Positions 53,176 to 62,400 of a stretch of DNA of 64,000 nt are shown here, piece after piece. Source of the stretch: Peribacillus sp044761665 (lineage in GTDB: Bacteria; Bacillota; Bacilli; Bacillales; DSM-1321); the NCBI RefSeq assembly GCF_044761665.1, contig NZ_JBIWCW010000017.1, positions 5,788 through 69,787 on the forward strand, written 5' to 3'. The position numbers and the translations under genes were made by a program. How positions within the stretch are numbered: the first letter of the stretch is position 1; every line of letters begins with the position of its first letter. Under the pieces are notes generated by a model. The model was not told the origin of the DNA. It searched no databases and saw only the letters and a list, made by a program, of their open reading frames with translations.

Positions 53176-54096
53176 CTATGATTCTTGTGCTAAAACTTTT
53201 ACGGGTTTAATTAACCCTTCTTTTGTCGGATGTATCTGATAAATGGCAATGGCCTTATCAGCGGGATCTACCATTACGAATGGCTGACCCTTTTCGAAAA
53301 TAACATCCTCCGTTTGTTCCAATACAGCACCGTTAAGTACTTTCTTTGCTACTTTATCACTAATCTGAAATTTCGGCAAATGAAACAATCCCCGTTCTAA
53401 AGGCAACAGGAATTCCTCGGTTTGTTCCGATTCCATGAATCCTTCCACCTCGGCGAACGTCAAACAATCTTCAAGCGAAAACCCGGCTGCTTCAATCCGA
53501 ATCAAATCAGACATATGAGCCGGGTAGCCCAATCTTTCGCCCATCATCACTGCCAGTGTGCGAATATAGGTCCCTTTGCTGCATTTGACACGAAAGCGAA
53601 AAGAAATGGTTTCACCTGTAAATTCCGTTCGGTCATCGAGCAAAGTAATTTCATAAATAGTGATTTCCCTCGTTGGACGCTCCACTTCGATTCCAGCACG
53701 GGCATATTCATACAGCTTTTTGCCATTTACTTTGACAGCCGAGAACATTGGCGGGGTTTGTTCTATCTTCCCCGTTAAAGAATTCAATACCTCAAGGATT
53801 TGAGCACGCTGAATTGTTTCAGTAACTTTTTGCTCCGCTACCTTTTCTCCACTTGCATCTTCGGTAGACGTTGAGAAACCAAGGGTCACTTCACCTTCAT
53901 AGGCTTTGCCTGCCTCTGTTAAGTATTCGGCAATTTTCGTTGCCCTACCGATACAGATTGGTAAGACACCAGTAACTTCAGGATCCAATGTACCCGTATG
54001 TCCCACCTTTTTCGTTTTTAAAATCTTCCTTAATTTAAAGACGCAATCATGGGATGTCAATCCCTTTGGTTTCCATAATGGAAGTATTCCATCCAT
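53176..54096 (-). CDS. truB: tRNA pseudouridine(55) synthase
   Basis: 306 residues. The catalytic Asp38 lies in GHTGTLDPEVTGVLP; KTKKVG and KLYEYARAG follow, and a C-terminal PUA-like domain (DCLTFAEVEGF... onwards) ends the protein. It converts U55 of the T-loop to pseudouridine. RBS GAGGTGAAGG. It is preceded by rbfA, with about 90 bases between that contain a long composite hairpin. Confidence 0.96.
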   Translation of the reverse strand: MDGILPLWKPKGLTSHDCVFKLRKILKTKKVGHTGTLDPEVTGVLPICIGRATKIAEYLTEAGKAYEGEVTLGFSTSTEDASGEKVAEQKVTETIQRAQILEVLNSLTGKIEQTPPMFSAVKVNGKKLYEYARAGIEVERPTREITIYEITLLDDRTEFTGETISFRFRVKCSKGTYIRTLAVMMGERLGYPAHMSDLIRIEAAGFSLEDCLTFAEVEGFMESEQTEEFLLPLERGLFHLPKFQISDKVAKKVLNGAVLEQTEDVIFEKGQPFVMVDPADKAIAIYQIHPTKEGLIKPVKVLAQES

Positions 54097-54121
54097 ACCT
54101 TCACCTCATTATTCTCATTTC

Positions 54122-54174
54122 AAAAAAAAGGGGCCGACACCAAGAAGTGCAAAGCACTTATTGAGTCAGCCTCC
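54122..54174 (-). terminator. Composite hairpin/terminator between rbfA and truB
   Basis: On the minus strand an outer stem (GGCTGAC with GTCGGCC) encloses an inner perfect hairpin AAGTGC-TTT-GCACTT, and eight T residues follow. This Y-like double structure would end or weaken transcription inside the operon. It may be a dispersed repeat; another copy was not seen in this window. Confidence 0.75.
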
Positions 54175-54187
54175 ATTTACTGCTTGC

Positions 54188-54556
54188 TTATTCTTCGTCT
54201 TTCACAGAAGGTTTTTCCTCTTTTTTGATTTGAGAAATTAATGATTCGATACGGTTACCGTAATCGACAGATTCATCAAATTCAAAAAACAACTCCGGAG
54301 TTTTACGCAAGCGAATTCGTTGTCCAATTTCCGAACGCATGAATCCTTTTGCCTTTTCAAGACCCTGCAATGTTTTTTCCCGTTGTTCCTGGTCTCCCAA
54401 GACGGAAATATAAACAGTTGCTTGTTGTAAATCGCCTGTCACTTCAACATCCGTTACTGTGACAAATCCAATTCTCGGATCTTTAATCTTACGGCCGATA
54501 ATCTCACTCAGCTCTTTTTTCATTTGTTCGCCCACACGATTTGCTCGAAGGCTCAT
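54188..54556 (-). CDS. rbfA: Ribosome-binding factor A
   Basis: 122 residues with the type II KH-like fold of RbfA: MSLRANRVGEQMKKELSEIIGRKIKDPRIGFVTVTDVEVTGDLQQATVYISVLG, then RKTPELFFEFDES, both family signatures. It binds 16S rRNA helix 1 during late 30S maturation and cold adaptation. The tail (SQIKKEEKPSVKDEE) is charged and unconserved. RBS GCGAGGTGAT. Part of the rimP-nusA-infB operon. Confidence 0.96.
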   Translation of the reverse strand: MSLRANRVGEQMKKELSEIIGRKIKDPRIGFVTVTDVEVTGDLQQATVYISVLGDQEQREKTLQGLEKAKGFMRSEIGQRIRLRKTPELFFEFDESVDYGNRIESLISQIKKEEKPSVKDEE

Positions 54557-54573
54557 AATATCACCTCGCTAGC

Positions 54574-54855
54574 TTATAGCCAGTCTATATCTGTTATTGT
54601 GCGCTCAATTTCCGGAAAAGAATCTAGAAATTTAAGGGCATTTTGAAGTTCTCGTTCAGTAGCTTTCCTTGAGGAAGAAACGGTAACGATAGAAATCTTA
54701 GTACGTTGCCAAAGATCCTGAAAATCCGTTTCGGCTACCGAGATGTTGAACTTCTGTTTAAGCCGTGTCATGACACGTTGCAACACGGCTCTTTTTTCTT
54801 TCAAAGAATGGGTGTCATAGATGATGCACTCACATTGGACGGATCCAACAATCAT
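54574..54855 (-). CDS. ylxP: DUF503 protein YlxP
   Basis: 93 residues: MIVGSVQCECIIYDTHSLKEKRAVLQRVMTRLKQKFNISVAE, then VTVSSSRKATERELQNALKFLDS, matching DUF503/YlxP. In B. subtilis it is a ribosome-associated cold-shock-related factor encoded between infB and rbfA. Its ATG overlaps the infB stop codon by four bases (ATGA), so it is translated with IF2. Confidence 0.93.
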   Translation of the reverse strand: MIVGSVQCECIIYDTHSLKEKRAVLQRVMTRLKQKFNISVAETDFQDLWQRTKISIVTVSSSRKATERELQNALKFLDSFPEIERTITDIDWL

Positions 54856-57011
54856 TTACGCTCGATTTCTTCCATTACATAAGCTTCAATTACGTCGCCT
54901 TCTTTAAGGTCATTGTAATTCTTAATGGTAATACCGCACTCGTAATTTGTTGCAACTTCTTTCACGTCATCTTTAAAACGTTTCAATGCGTCAATTTCAC
55001 CTTCATAAATGACTACACCTTCACGAATTAAGCGAATTCCACTGTCACGCGTAAGTTTTCCTTCTGTAACATATGAACCAGCAATTGTACCAACTTTTGA
55101 TACTTTGAACGTTGTACGAACTTCAGCTTGACCAATGATTTTTTCTTCGAACTCAGGATCAAGCATCCCTTTCATAGCCGATTCAATTTCTTCGATTGCT
55201 TTGTATATGATGCGGTGAAGGCGGACATCAACTTTTTCCGATTCAGCCGCACGCTTAGCATTTGCATCAGGACGGACGTTAAATCCGATGACGATTGCGT
55301 TAGAAGCAGTAGCAAGGATGATATCAGACTCCGTGATGGCTCCAACGCCAATGTGAATGATCTTCACTTTTGCGCCTTCTACTTCAATTTTATTCAGGGA
55401 AGCGGCCACTGCTTCTGCAGAACCTTGAACATCCGCTTTTAAGATGATGTTCAATTCTTTGATTTCCCCTTCTTTCATTTGTTCGAACAATGTATCAAGC
55501 GTAACACGCGATTTTTCATTACGTTGTGAAGCAAGTTGTCTTTGTGCACGTACTTCCCCAACTTGGCGGGCAGTTTTCTCATCTTCAAAGACGATGAAAC
55601 GGTCTCCTGCTTGTGGAACTTCATTTAAACCAGTGATTTCAACCGGTGTGGATGGACCAGCATCCTTAACACGGCGTCCAAGATCACTAACCATGGCACG
55701 TACACGACCGAATGTATTACCAATAACGATTGGATCTCCGACTTTCAACGTTCCGTTTTGGACAAGCAACGTCGCTACAGAGCCACGGCCTTTATCCAAA
55801 CGTGCTTCGATAACCGTTCCGTTCGCTTTACGCGTTGGGTTTGCTTTATATTCTTCTACTTCACTAACTAGTAGAATCATTTCAAGCAAGCTATCTATGC
55901 CTTCGCCCGTTTTAGCTGAAATCGGTACGAAAATCGTTTCTCCACCCCATGCTTCAGAAACTAAACCGTGCTCTGTTAACTCTTGCATAACGCGGTCAGG
56001 ATTAGCCCCTTCTTTATCCATTTTATTAACAGCGACAATAATCGGAACTTCCGCTGCTTTAGCATGGTTAATCGCTTCAACCGTTTGAGGCATTACACCG
56101 TCATCGGCTGCAACGACAAGAATCGTAATATCCGTGATTAATGCTCCACGAGCACGCATTGTTGTAAACGCAGCATGTCCTGGTGTATCAAGGAATGTGA
56201 TTTTTTTGTCATTGACTTTGACTTGGTAAGCACCGATATGCTGAGTGATTCCGCCTGCTTCGCCTTCCGTCACTTTCGTATGGCGGATGGAATCAAGCAA
56301 TGTCGTTTTACCATGGTCAACGTGGCCCATGATCGTTACGACTGCCGGACGTTCGATTAAATCTTCAGAAGCATCTTCAGTCACTAATGACTCAAGGTCT
56401 GTCAAATCAACACGAATCTCTTCTTCAGCCAATACTCCATACTCTGTACAGATTAATTCGATAGCGTCTTTATCCAATGTTTGGTTGATTGTTGCCATTA
56501 CACCAAGCATGAAAAGTTTTTTAATGATTTCAGACGGTTCACGGTGAAGTTTCTTACCGAGTTCCATAACTGTCAAAGACTCATAAAACGTAATTTTTTC
56601 TGGAAGTTCTCTTTCCTTACGTTTTGTAACAGGTGCCTGTGGCGCCGATTGTCTTTGTTTGTTGTTTTTATTGCGGTTATTTCTTCCTTTGTTAAACTGT
56701 CCTGTTGGCTTTTTAGTACCCAACGGTTTAACTGGCGGTTTTTTCTTTAGTTTTTCTTTATTGACCGTGCTTTTTTCATCTGCTTCAGCTTCGTATTTAG
56801 CAACCGTAGCATTTGCTTTCGGTTCAGCAGCAGCTTGAGCTGGCTCGTCGCTTTTTGGTTTAAGTGTATCATTTAATTTGTTTACAGTTGAATCGTCTAA
56901 TGCTGTCATATGGTTTGTTACCTCTATATTCATTTCTTTAAGTTTATTTATTACGTCTTTACTTGAAACGTTTTTTTGTTTTGCATATTCATATACACGC
57001 AATTTTGTCAT
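54852..57011 (-). CDS. infB: Translation initiation factor IF-2
   Basis: 719 residues from the ATG at 57011 (MTKLRVYEYAKQKNVSSKD); the frame runs 36 codons further upstream into ylxQ and lacks an RBS there, while GGGGGTGAACG precedes this ATG. The Lys/Asn/Gln-rich N-terminal region (about 60-160) precedes the G domain (GHVDHGKTTLLD, DTPGHAAF, NKMDKEG) and C-terminal domains that bind fMet-tRNA. It promotes subunit joining in translation initiation. Confidence 0.97.
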   Translation of the reverse strand: MTKLRVYEYAKQKNVSSKDVINKLKEMNIEVTNHMTALDDSTVNKLNDTLKPKSDEPAQAAAEPKANATVAKYEAEADEKSTVNKEKLKKKPPVKPLGTKKPTGQFNKGRNNRNKNNKQRQSAPQAPVTKRKERELPEKITFYESLTVMELGKKLHREPSEIIKKLFMLGVMATINQTLDKDAIELICTEYGVLAEEEIRVDLTDLESLVTEDASEDLIERPAVVTIMGHVDHGKTTLLDSIRHTKVTEGEAGGITQHIGAYQVKVNDKKITFLDTPGHAAFTTMRARGALITDITILVVAADDGVMPQTVEAINHAKAAEVPIIVAVNKMDKEGANPDRVMQELTEHGLVSEAWGGETIFVPISAKTGEGIDSLLEMILLVSEVEEYKANPTRKANGTVIEARLDKGRGSVATLLVQNGTLKVGDPIVIGNTFGRVRAMVSDLGRRVKDAGPSTPVEITGLNEVPQAGDRFIVFEDEKTARQVGEVRAQRQLASQRNEKSRVTLDTLFEQMKEGEIKELNIILKADVQGSAEAVAASLNKIEVEGAKVKIIHIGVGAITESDIILATASNAIVIGFNVRPDANAKRAAESEKVDVRLHRIIYKAIEEIESAMKGMLDPEFEEKIIGQAEVRTTFKVSKVGTIAGSYVTEGKLTRDSGIRLIREGVVIYEGEIDALKRFKDDVKEVATNYECGITIKNYNDLKEGDVIEAYVMEEIERK

Positions 57012-57030
57012 ACGTTCACCCCCGGTAAAT

Positions 57031-57336
57031 TTAATCGAGCAGCATTCGGAGTTTTTGTGCAAAACCTTCATCAAGAACAGCGACGGCAACTCTAGCATCC
57101 TTGCCAATGGCATGGCCAAGCATGGACCTGTTTTCGACTCTCTTTAAAGGAACCTGATAAAATGCGCACTTATCAGAGATTTTTTTTTCAGTGTTTTTTG
57201 AAGCGTCCGCGGCTAAAATAACAACTTTGGCATTACCGCTTCTAATCTCTTTAACCACTAATTCTTCACCCGAAATTAGCTTGCGTGCTCGATTGGCCAA
57301 ACCTAATAGAGACATCCATTGTTGTTGTTGGGTCAT
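57031..57336 (-). CDS. ylxQ: L7Ae-family ribosomal protein YlxQ
   Basis: 101 residues of the L7Ae/L30e/S12e fold: GLANRARKLISGEELVVKEIRSGNAKVVILAADASKNTEKKISDKC. RNA-binding, probably a K-turn-binding ribosome-associated protein (B. subtilis rplGA). It starts four bases after ylxR, and infB follows nineteen bases later. Confidence 0.93.
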   Translation of the reverse strand: MTQQQQWMSLLGLANRARKLISGEELVVKEIRSGNAKVVILAADASKNTEKKISDKCAFYQVPLKRVENRSMLGHAIGKDARVAVAVLDEGFAQKLRMLLD

Positions 57337-57340
57337 GGTG

Positions 57341-57616
57341 TTAGTCTTTCTCCTTATCCACTAATTCAAGCAGTTCTTCATAAAGGGAAGAGTCGATTCG
57401 AGTACTAAGGTGATTTGCCAGCACATTTTTCTTTTTGGCCAGCTCGATAATATTCCGATCAAGGGTCAAATAAGCTCCCCTTCCCGATTTTTTTCCGGTC
57501 GGATCAAGGCTGACTTCCCCTTCTTTAGATCGAACGATACGAATGAGTTCTTTTTTCGGCTTCATAACGCCAGTGGCTACACATTTACGCATCGGGATTT
57601 TTTTTCGGCTATTCAT
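57341..57616 (-). CDS. ylxR: RNA-binding protein YlxR (DUF448)
   Basis: 91 residues: MNSRKKIPMRKCVATGVMKPKKELIRIVRS, then GKKSGRGAYLTLDR, the YlxR family motifs with a conserved basic RNA-binding surface. In B. subtilis YlxR has been linked to RNase P and glucose-dependent gene expression. It lies between nusA and ylxQ, seventeen bases after the nusA stop codon. Confidence 0.93.
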   Translation of the reverse strand: MNSRKKIPMRKCVATGVMKPKKELIRIVRSKEGEVSLDPTGKKSGRGAYLTLDRNIIELAKKKNVLANHLSTRIDSSLYEELLELVDKEKD

Positions 57617-57633
57617 CTATATTCACCTCTACC

Positions 57634-58764
57634 TTACTCGTTATCCTCTTTGAAATCTTCTTCCTCTTCATTCACATAACTATCCCGGCTTAACAGGAAT
57701 TCCTGTTCTTCAACAGGGTAAATGCCAGCTTCGCGGGCTTCCGTTTCACTCTTGATATCAATTTTCCAGCCTGTCAGTTTGGCTGCCAAGCGCGCATTTT
57801 GTCCACGCTTACCAATTGCAAGTGAAAGTTGGTAGTCAGGAACAATGACAGTAGTTGCTTTATCTTCTTCTTTAACGATAACTTCAAGAACTTTTGAAGG
57901 GCTTAAAGCATTAGCAACAAAGATAACCGGATCTTCTGACCATTTAACAATATCGATTTTCTCGCCTTTTAATTCATTTACGATAGCCTGGACACGTTGC
58001 CCTTTTTGGCCAACACATGAACCAACCGGATCGACTTCCTCGTTATCGGAGTGTACAGAAATTTTCGAGCGGTCGCCTGCTTCGCGGGCAACTGACTTAA
58101 TTTCTACTGTTCCATCAAAGATTTCAGGCACTTCTATCTCAAATAAACGTTTTAAAAGACCTGGATGCGAACGGGATACAAAGATTTGAGGTCCCTTCGA
58201 AGTCTTTTCAACTTTTGTGATGAAAACCTTAATGCGGTCATGTGGTTTATACTGTTCATTTGGCATCTGTTCGTTGACAGGAAGCAATGCTTCAATTTTA
58301 CCCAAACTCACATAGATGAAACGTGAATCCTGACGTTGGACAATCCCTGTCATGATATCTTCTTCACGATCGATGAATTCTGCGTAAATGATACCACGTT
58401 CTGCTTCACGCACTCTTTGAGTAACGACCTGTTTCGCTGTTTGTGCAGCAATGCGGCCGAAATCCTTAGGCGTTACTTCCATTTCCACAATATCATCCAA
58501 TTGGTAGTTAGGATCTATTGCTCTCGCTTCTTCGACGGAAATTTCCAGACGTGAATCGAATACTTCTTCGACTACATCTTTTCTAGCAAATACACGCATT
58601 GTTCCTTTGCCTAAATTCAAGTCGATACGTACATTTTGTGCTTGGTTAAAATTACGACGATATGCCGATATTAGTGCAGCCTCAATCGCGTCGATCAAAA
58701 CTTCTCTCGAAATTCCTTTATCGTGTTCTAAAATATAGAGAGCATCCAATAACTCATTGCCCAT
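57634..58764 (-). CDS. nusA: Transcription factor NusA
   Basis: 376 residues, the short Firmicute form without C-terminal acidic repeats. The N-terminal RNA polymerase-binding domain (ELLDALYILEHDKGISREVLIDAIEAALISAYRRN) is followed by S1 (ERGIIYAEFIDREEDIMTGIVQ) and two KH domains (DPVGSCVGQKGQRVQAIVNELKGE, and LAIGKRGQNARLAAKLTGWKIDIKSE). It modulates pausing and intrinsic termination. It follows rimP by 40 bases. The acidic tail (VNEEEEDFKEDNE) is typical. Confidence 0.96.
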   Translation of the reverse strand: MGNELLDALYILEHDKGISREVLIDAIEAALISAYRRNFNQAQNVRIDLNLGKGTMRVFARKDVVEEVFDSRLEISVEEARAIDPNYQLDDIVEMEVTPKDFGRIAAQTAKQVVTQRVREAERGIIYAEFIDREEDIMTGIVQRQDSRFIYVSLGKIEALLPVNEQMPNEQYKPHDRIKVFITKVEKTSKGPQIFVSRSHPGLLKRLFEIEVPEIFDGTVEIKSVAREAGDRSKISVHSDNEEVDPVGSCVGQKGQRVQAIVNELKGEKIDIVKWSEDPVIFVANALSPSKVLEVIVKEEDKATTVIVPDYQLSLAIGKRGQNARLAAKLTGWKIDIKSETEAREAGIYPVEEQEFLLSRDSYVNEEEEDFKEDNE

Positions 58765-58804
58765 GGTGATCCCCCTTACGGATATTTAATTAATGATTGC
58801 TTGA

Positions 58805-59278
58805 TTAAGAGAAGGTAATGGCAAGTCTTGCTTTCGCCACTTTTTCAAATGGAATGACAATTGTTTTCTTTCTAGTCTTGATTTTGACTTCAAGCGTCAC
58901 TTCATTCCCATCATAACTGGTCATGATCCCTTCGAATTCTTTTTCATTTAAAATGGGCTCGTATGTTTTTATGTAAACATTTTTACCGATAGCATTAAGG
59001 AAATCCTTCTCTTTTTTCAGAGGCCTTTCCGCTCCGGGAGATGAAACTTCGAGAAAATAAATTTGTGGAATTGGATCGACTTCATCAAGCTTTTCACTGA
59101 GCTTTTCACTCATTGTCCCGCAATCTTCAAGATCTACGCCTGTTTCTTTATCAATGTACACTCGAAGGAACCAGTTCTTGCCTTCCTTCACATACTCCAC
59201 TTCAACTAATTCTAGCTGCAATTCTTCAAGAATAGGTAAAGCTAATTCTTCTACAACTTCCGTTACCTTTTTACTCAT
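58805..59278 (-). CDS. rimP: Ribosome maturation factor RimP
   Basis: 157 residues, two small domains: ELVEVEYVKEGKNWFLRVYIDKETGVDLEDCGTMSEKLSEKLDEVDPIPQIYFLEVSSPGAERPLKKEKDF is the N-terminal KH-like part, and the C-terminal SH3-like part carries FEGIMTSYDGNEVTLEVKIK. It helps assemble the 30S subunit. It is the first gene of the rimP-nusA-infB-truB operon, with a TGGAGGAAAC RBS. Confidence 0.95.
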   Translation of the reverse strand: MSKKVTEVVEELALPILEELQLELVEVEYVKEGKNWFLRVYIDKETGVDLEDCGTMSEKLSEKLDEVDPIPQIYFLEVSSPGAERPLKKEKDFLNAIGKNVYIKTYEPILNEKEFEGIMTSYDGNEVTLEVKIKTRKKTIVIPFEKVAKARLAITFS

Positions 59279-59345
59279 TTGTTTCCTCCATACGTGCGTT
59301 GTGTGCGCTTGGTTTCGGATTCAAAATTAAATGGTCAATACAACA

Positions 59346-59372
59346 CGAAAGAGTGGGTTTCCCCACTCTTGC
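59346..59372 (-). terminator. Hairpin between polC and rimP
   Basis: Nine-base arms (59349-59357 with 59362-59370) enclose a four-base loop that reads GAAA on the minus strand. Only TTCGTGTTG follows, a weak T-run. It lies downstream of the predicted rimP promoter, so it may be the end of the polC transcript, a rimP leader hairpin, or both. Confidence 0.55.
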
Positions 59373-59401
59373 CATTGGTTCCTCTTAGTATTTCCAATAA
59401 A

Positions 59402-59430
59402 AATATACCATAATCAAGATACTTTTGCAA
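59402..59430 (-). promoter_or_regulatory. Sigma-A promoter of the rimP-nusA-infB operon
   Basis: On the minus strand TTGCAA (plus 59425-59430) and TATATT (plus 59402-59407) are 17 bases apart, and TGG in front of TATATT makes an extended -10. The start would fall near 59395, giving a leader of about 115 bases. Confidence 0.6.
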
Positions 59431-59472
59431 ATATCATGTCTGTTTCTTCCTTTTTATGACCAAGTCCCACTC

Positions 59473-62400
59473 TTAAAATAGAGAAAGCTGATTTTGTTCC
59501 GGAAGAGACTCAAGACAGCCTTGTTTATCAAGGTATTCAAGGATTGTCTTGGATACCTTCCCGCGTTGCTGCAAGTCCTCTTTGGAAAGAAACTCACCAT
59601 TCTTACGTGCATTGACGATATTGATTGCCGCATTCGTACCAAGACCTGGAATCGAATTGAAAGGTGGAATCAACGTGTTGCCTTCAATAATGAATTGATC
59701 CGCACTTGATTTGTACAAGTCGACCTTGGCGAAAGAGTATCCTCGTTCACACATTTCCAACGCAAGTTCCAGAACCGTCAGTGTGTTCTTCTCTTTCGTG
59801 GAAGCATCCAAACCTTTTACATTTATTTCATCAATTTTGGTCTTGATTGCTTGTGATCCCCGTGTCATAGCGTCTATTTCGAAGTCATCCGCACGGACCG
59901 TAAAATAAGCTGCATAATATAACAATGGTAAATGCACCTTGAAATAGGCAATCCGGACAGCCATCAAAACGTATGCGGCAGCATGTGCTTTAGGGAACAT
60001 ATATTTGATTTTCTTACACGAATCTATATACCATTCCGGCACTTCATTCTTACGCATTTCCTCTTCGAATTCTTCTGACAAGCCCTTCCCTTTACGTACA
60101 GATTCCATGATCTTAAATGCCAAGGAAGGATCTAGCCCTTGATAAATGAGATAAACCATAATGTCATCACGACAACCGATTACTTCGCTAAGTGTACAGA
60201 TTTTATTATGGATCAACTCTTGGGCATTGCTCAGCCATACATCGGTACCATGTGACAATCCAGATATTTGGACAAGCTCGGAAAACGTCGTCGGTTTTGT
60301 GTCTTCAAGCATTTGCCGAACGAAGCGCGTCCCAAATTCCGGGATACCCAGTGTACCTGTTTTACACATAATCTGGTCTTCGGTCACTCCTAATGATTCC
60401 GTGCTGCTGAATATCTTCATGACTTCCGGATCATCTGTCGGGATCGTTTTCGGATCAATCCCGCTTAAATCCTGAAGCATCCTGATCACTGTCGGATCAT
60501 CATGACCGAGAATATCAAGCTTCAAAATATTATCGTGGATTGAGTGGAAATCAAAGTGGGTCGTTTTCCACTCAGAATTCCGGTCATCCGCCGGGAATTG
60601 TATCGGTGAGAAATCATAGATATCCATGTAATCCGGAACAACGATGATTCCCCCCGGATGTTGTCCGGTCGTCCGCTTCACGCCTGTGCATCCGGCCACA
60701 AGTCTATCCGTCTCAGCACCACGCATGTGGATATTGTTATCGGCTGAATACCCTTTAACATACCCATATGCCGTCTTTTCAGCCACTGTACCGATCGTTC
60801 CGGCACGGTACACATAATCTTCCCCAAACAGAACCTTCGTATAATCATGGGCCTTCGGCTGATATTCACCAGAGAAGTTCAAGTCAATATCCGGGACCTT
60901 ATCTCCTTTGAATCCAAGGAACGTTTCAAATGGGATATCATGGCCATCTTTCGTATAGGCAATGCCACAATCAGGACAATCTTTATCGGGCAAGTCAAAA
61001 CCAGAACCTACTGAACCATCATTGAAGAATTCCGATTTCTTACACGTTGGACAAACATAGTGTGGCGGAAGTGGGTTCACTTCCGTAATTTCCGTCATCG
61101 TCGCAACGAATGATGACCCGACCGATCCACGTGAACCGACTAGATATCCATCGTTCAATGATTTTTTAACCAGTTTGTGAGAAATTAAATAGATAACGGC
61201 AAAACCATGACCGATAATGCTTTTTAATTCTTTTTCAAGGCGGGCTTCGACGATTTCCGGCAGGTTTTCTCCATATATCTTCCTCGCCATACCGTAACTC
61301 ATCGCGCGCATCTCTTCTTCTGCACCCTCGATTTTAGGTGTATATAGATCGTCCTTGATTGGCTTGATGTTTTCTATCATATCTGCGATTTTATTCGTAT
61401 TTGTGACCACGACTTCTTTTGCTTTCTCAGCACCAAGGAAGGCAAAGTCCCTTAACATTTCATCCGTAGTCCGGAAGTGGACATCCGGTAGCTTATGGCG
61501 ATTCAGCATATTCGCCCCGCCTTGCGAATTAACTAGGATTTTGCGGTATATCTTGTCATTTGCATCGAGATAATGCACATTCCCTGTAGCTACCACTGGT
61601 TTGTCCAGTTTTTCACCAAGCTTGACGATATTCGAAATGATTGTTTCTAACGATTTTTCATCACGGACAAATTCAAGTTCTATCAAATGTTGATAAACAT
61701 CCTTTGGATGGATTTCAAGATAATCATAAAACTCGGCGATTTCGACAACATCCTCAAAGCCCTTTTGCATCATTCCTTCAAATACTTCCCCTTTATCACA
61801 ACCAGACCCCACAAGGATTCCTTCGCGATATTTTTTCAGTTGTGAACGTGGGATACGCGGCACACGGTAAAAATAATTGATATGGGATAACGAAACCAAT
61901 TTAAAGAGATTTTTCAAGCCTTCCTGCGTTTGCGCAATCAGCGTACAGTGAGAAGGTCGAGAGCGCTGATAAGCATTTCCATTCCCCATATTGTCATTTA
62001 ACTGATCATGATACGTAATGCCTTTCGCCATCGTTTCCTTCAGCATTTTCAGCAACAGGTAGCCTGTAGCCTCGGCATCGTAAATGGCCCTGTGATGCTG
62101 GGTCAAATCGATATCCAACTTTTTACATAACGTATTCAAACGGTGGTTTTTGAACTCTGGATATAGGAATCTTCCTAATTCCAATGTATCCAAAACCGGA
62201 TTTTCTGCTTTTGGATACCCAATATTTTTGTAGCCCATGTTCAAAAAGCCCATATCGAAACTCGCATTATGGGCAACAAGAATGGCATCTCCAGCCCATT
62301 CCTTAAACCTCTCCAATACATCTGAAACTTCAGGGGCATCCACCAACATATCATCGGTGATATGCGTCAAGTCGATGATTGTATTGGATAACGGTCGATG

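Noticed and set aside
55444..56088. Long open frame (214 codons) antisense to infB
   Set aside because: It lies wholly inside the infB gene on the other strand, has no RBS at its start, and has a composition consistent with a mirror of infB codons.
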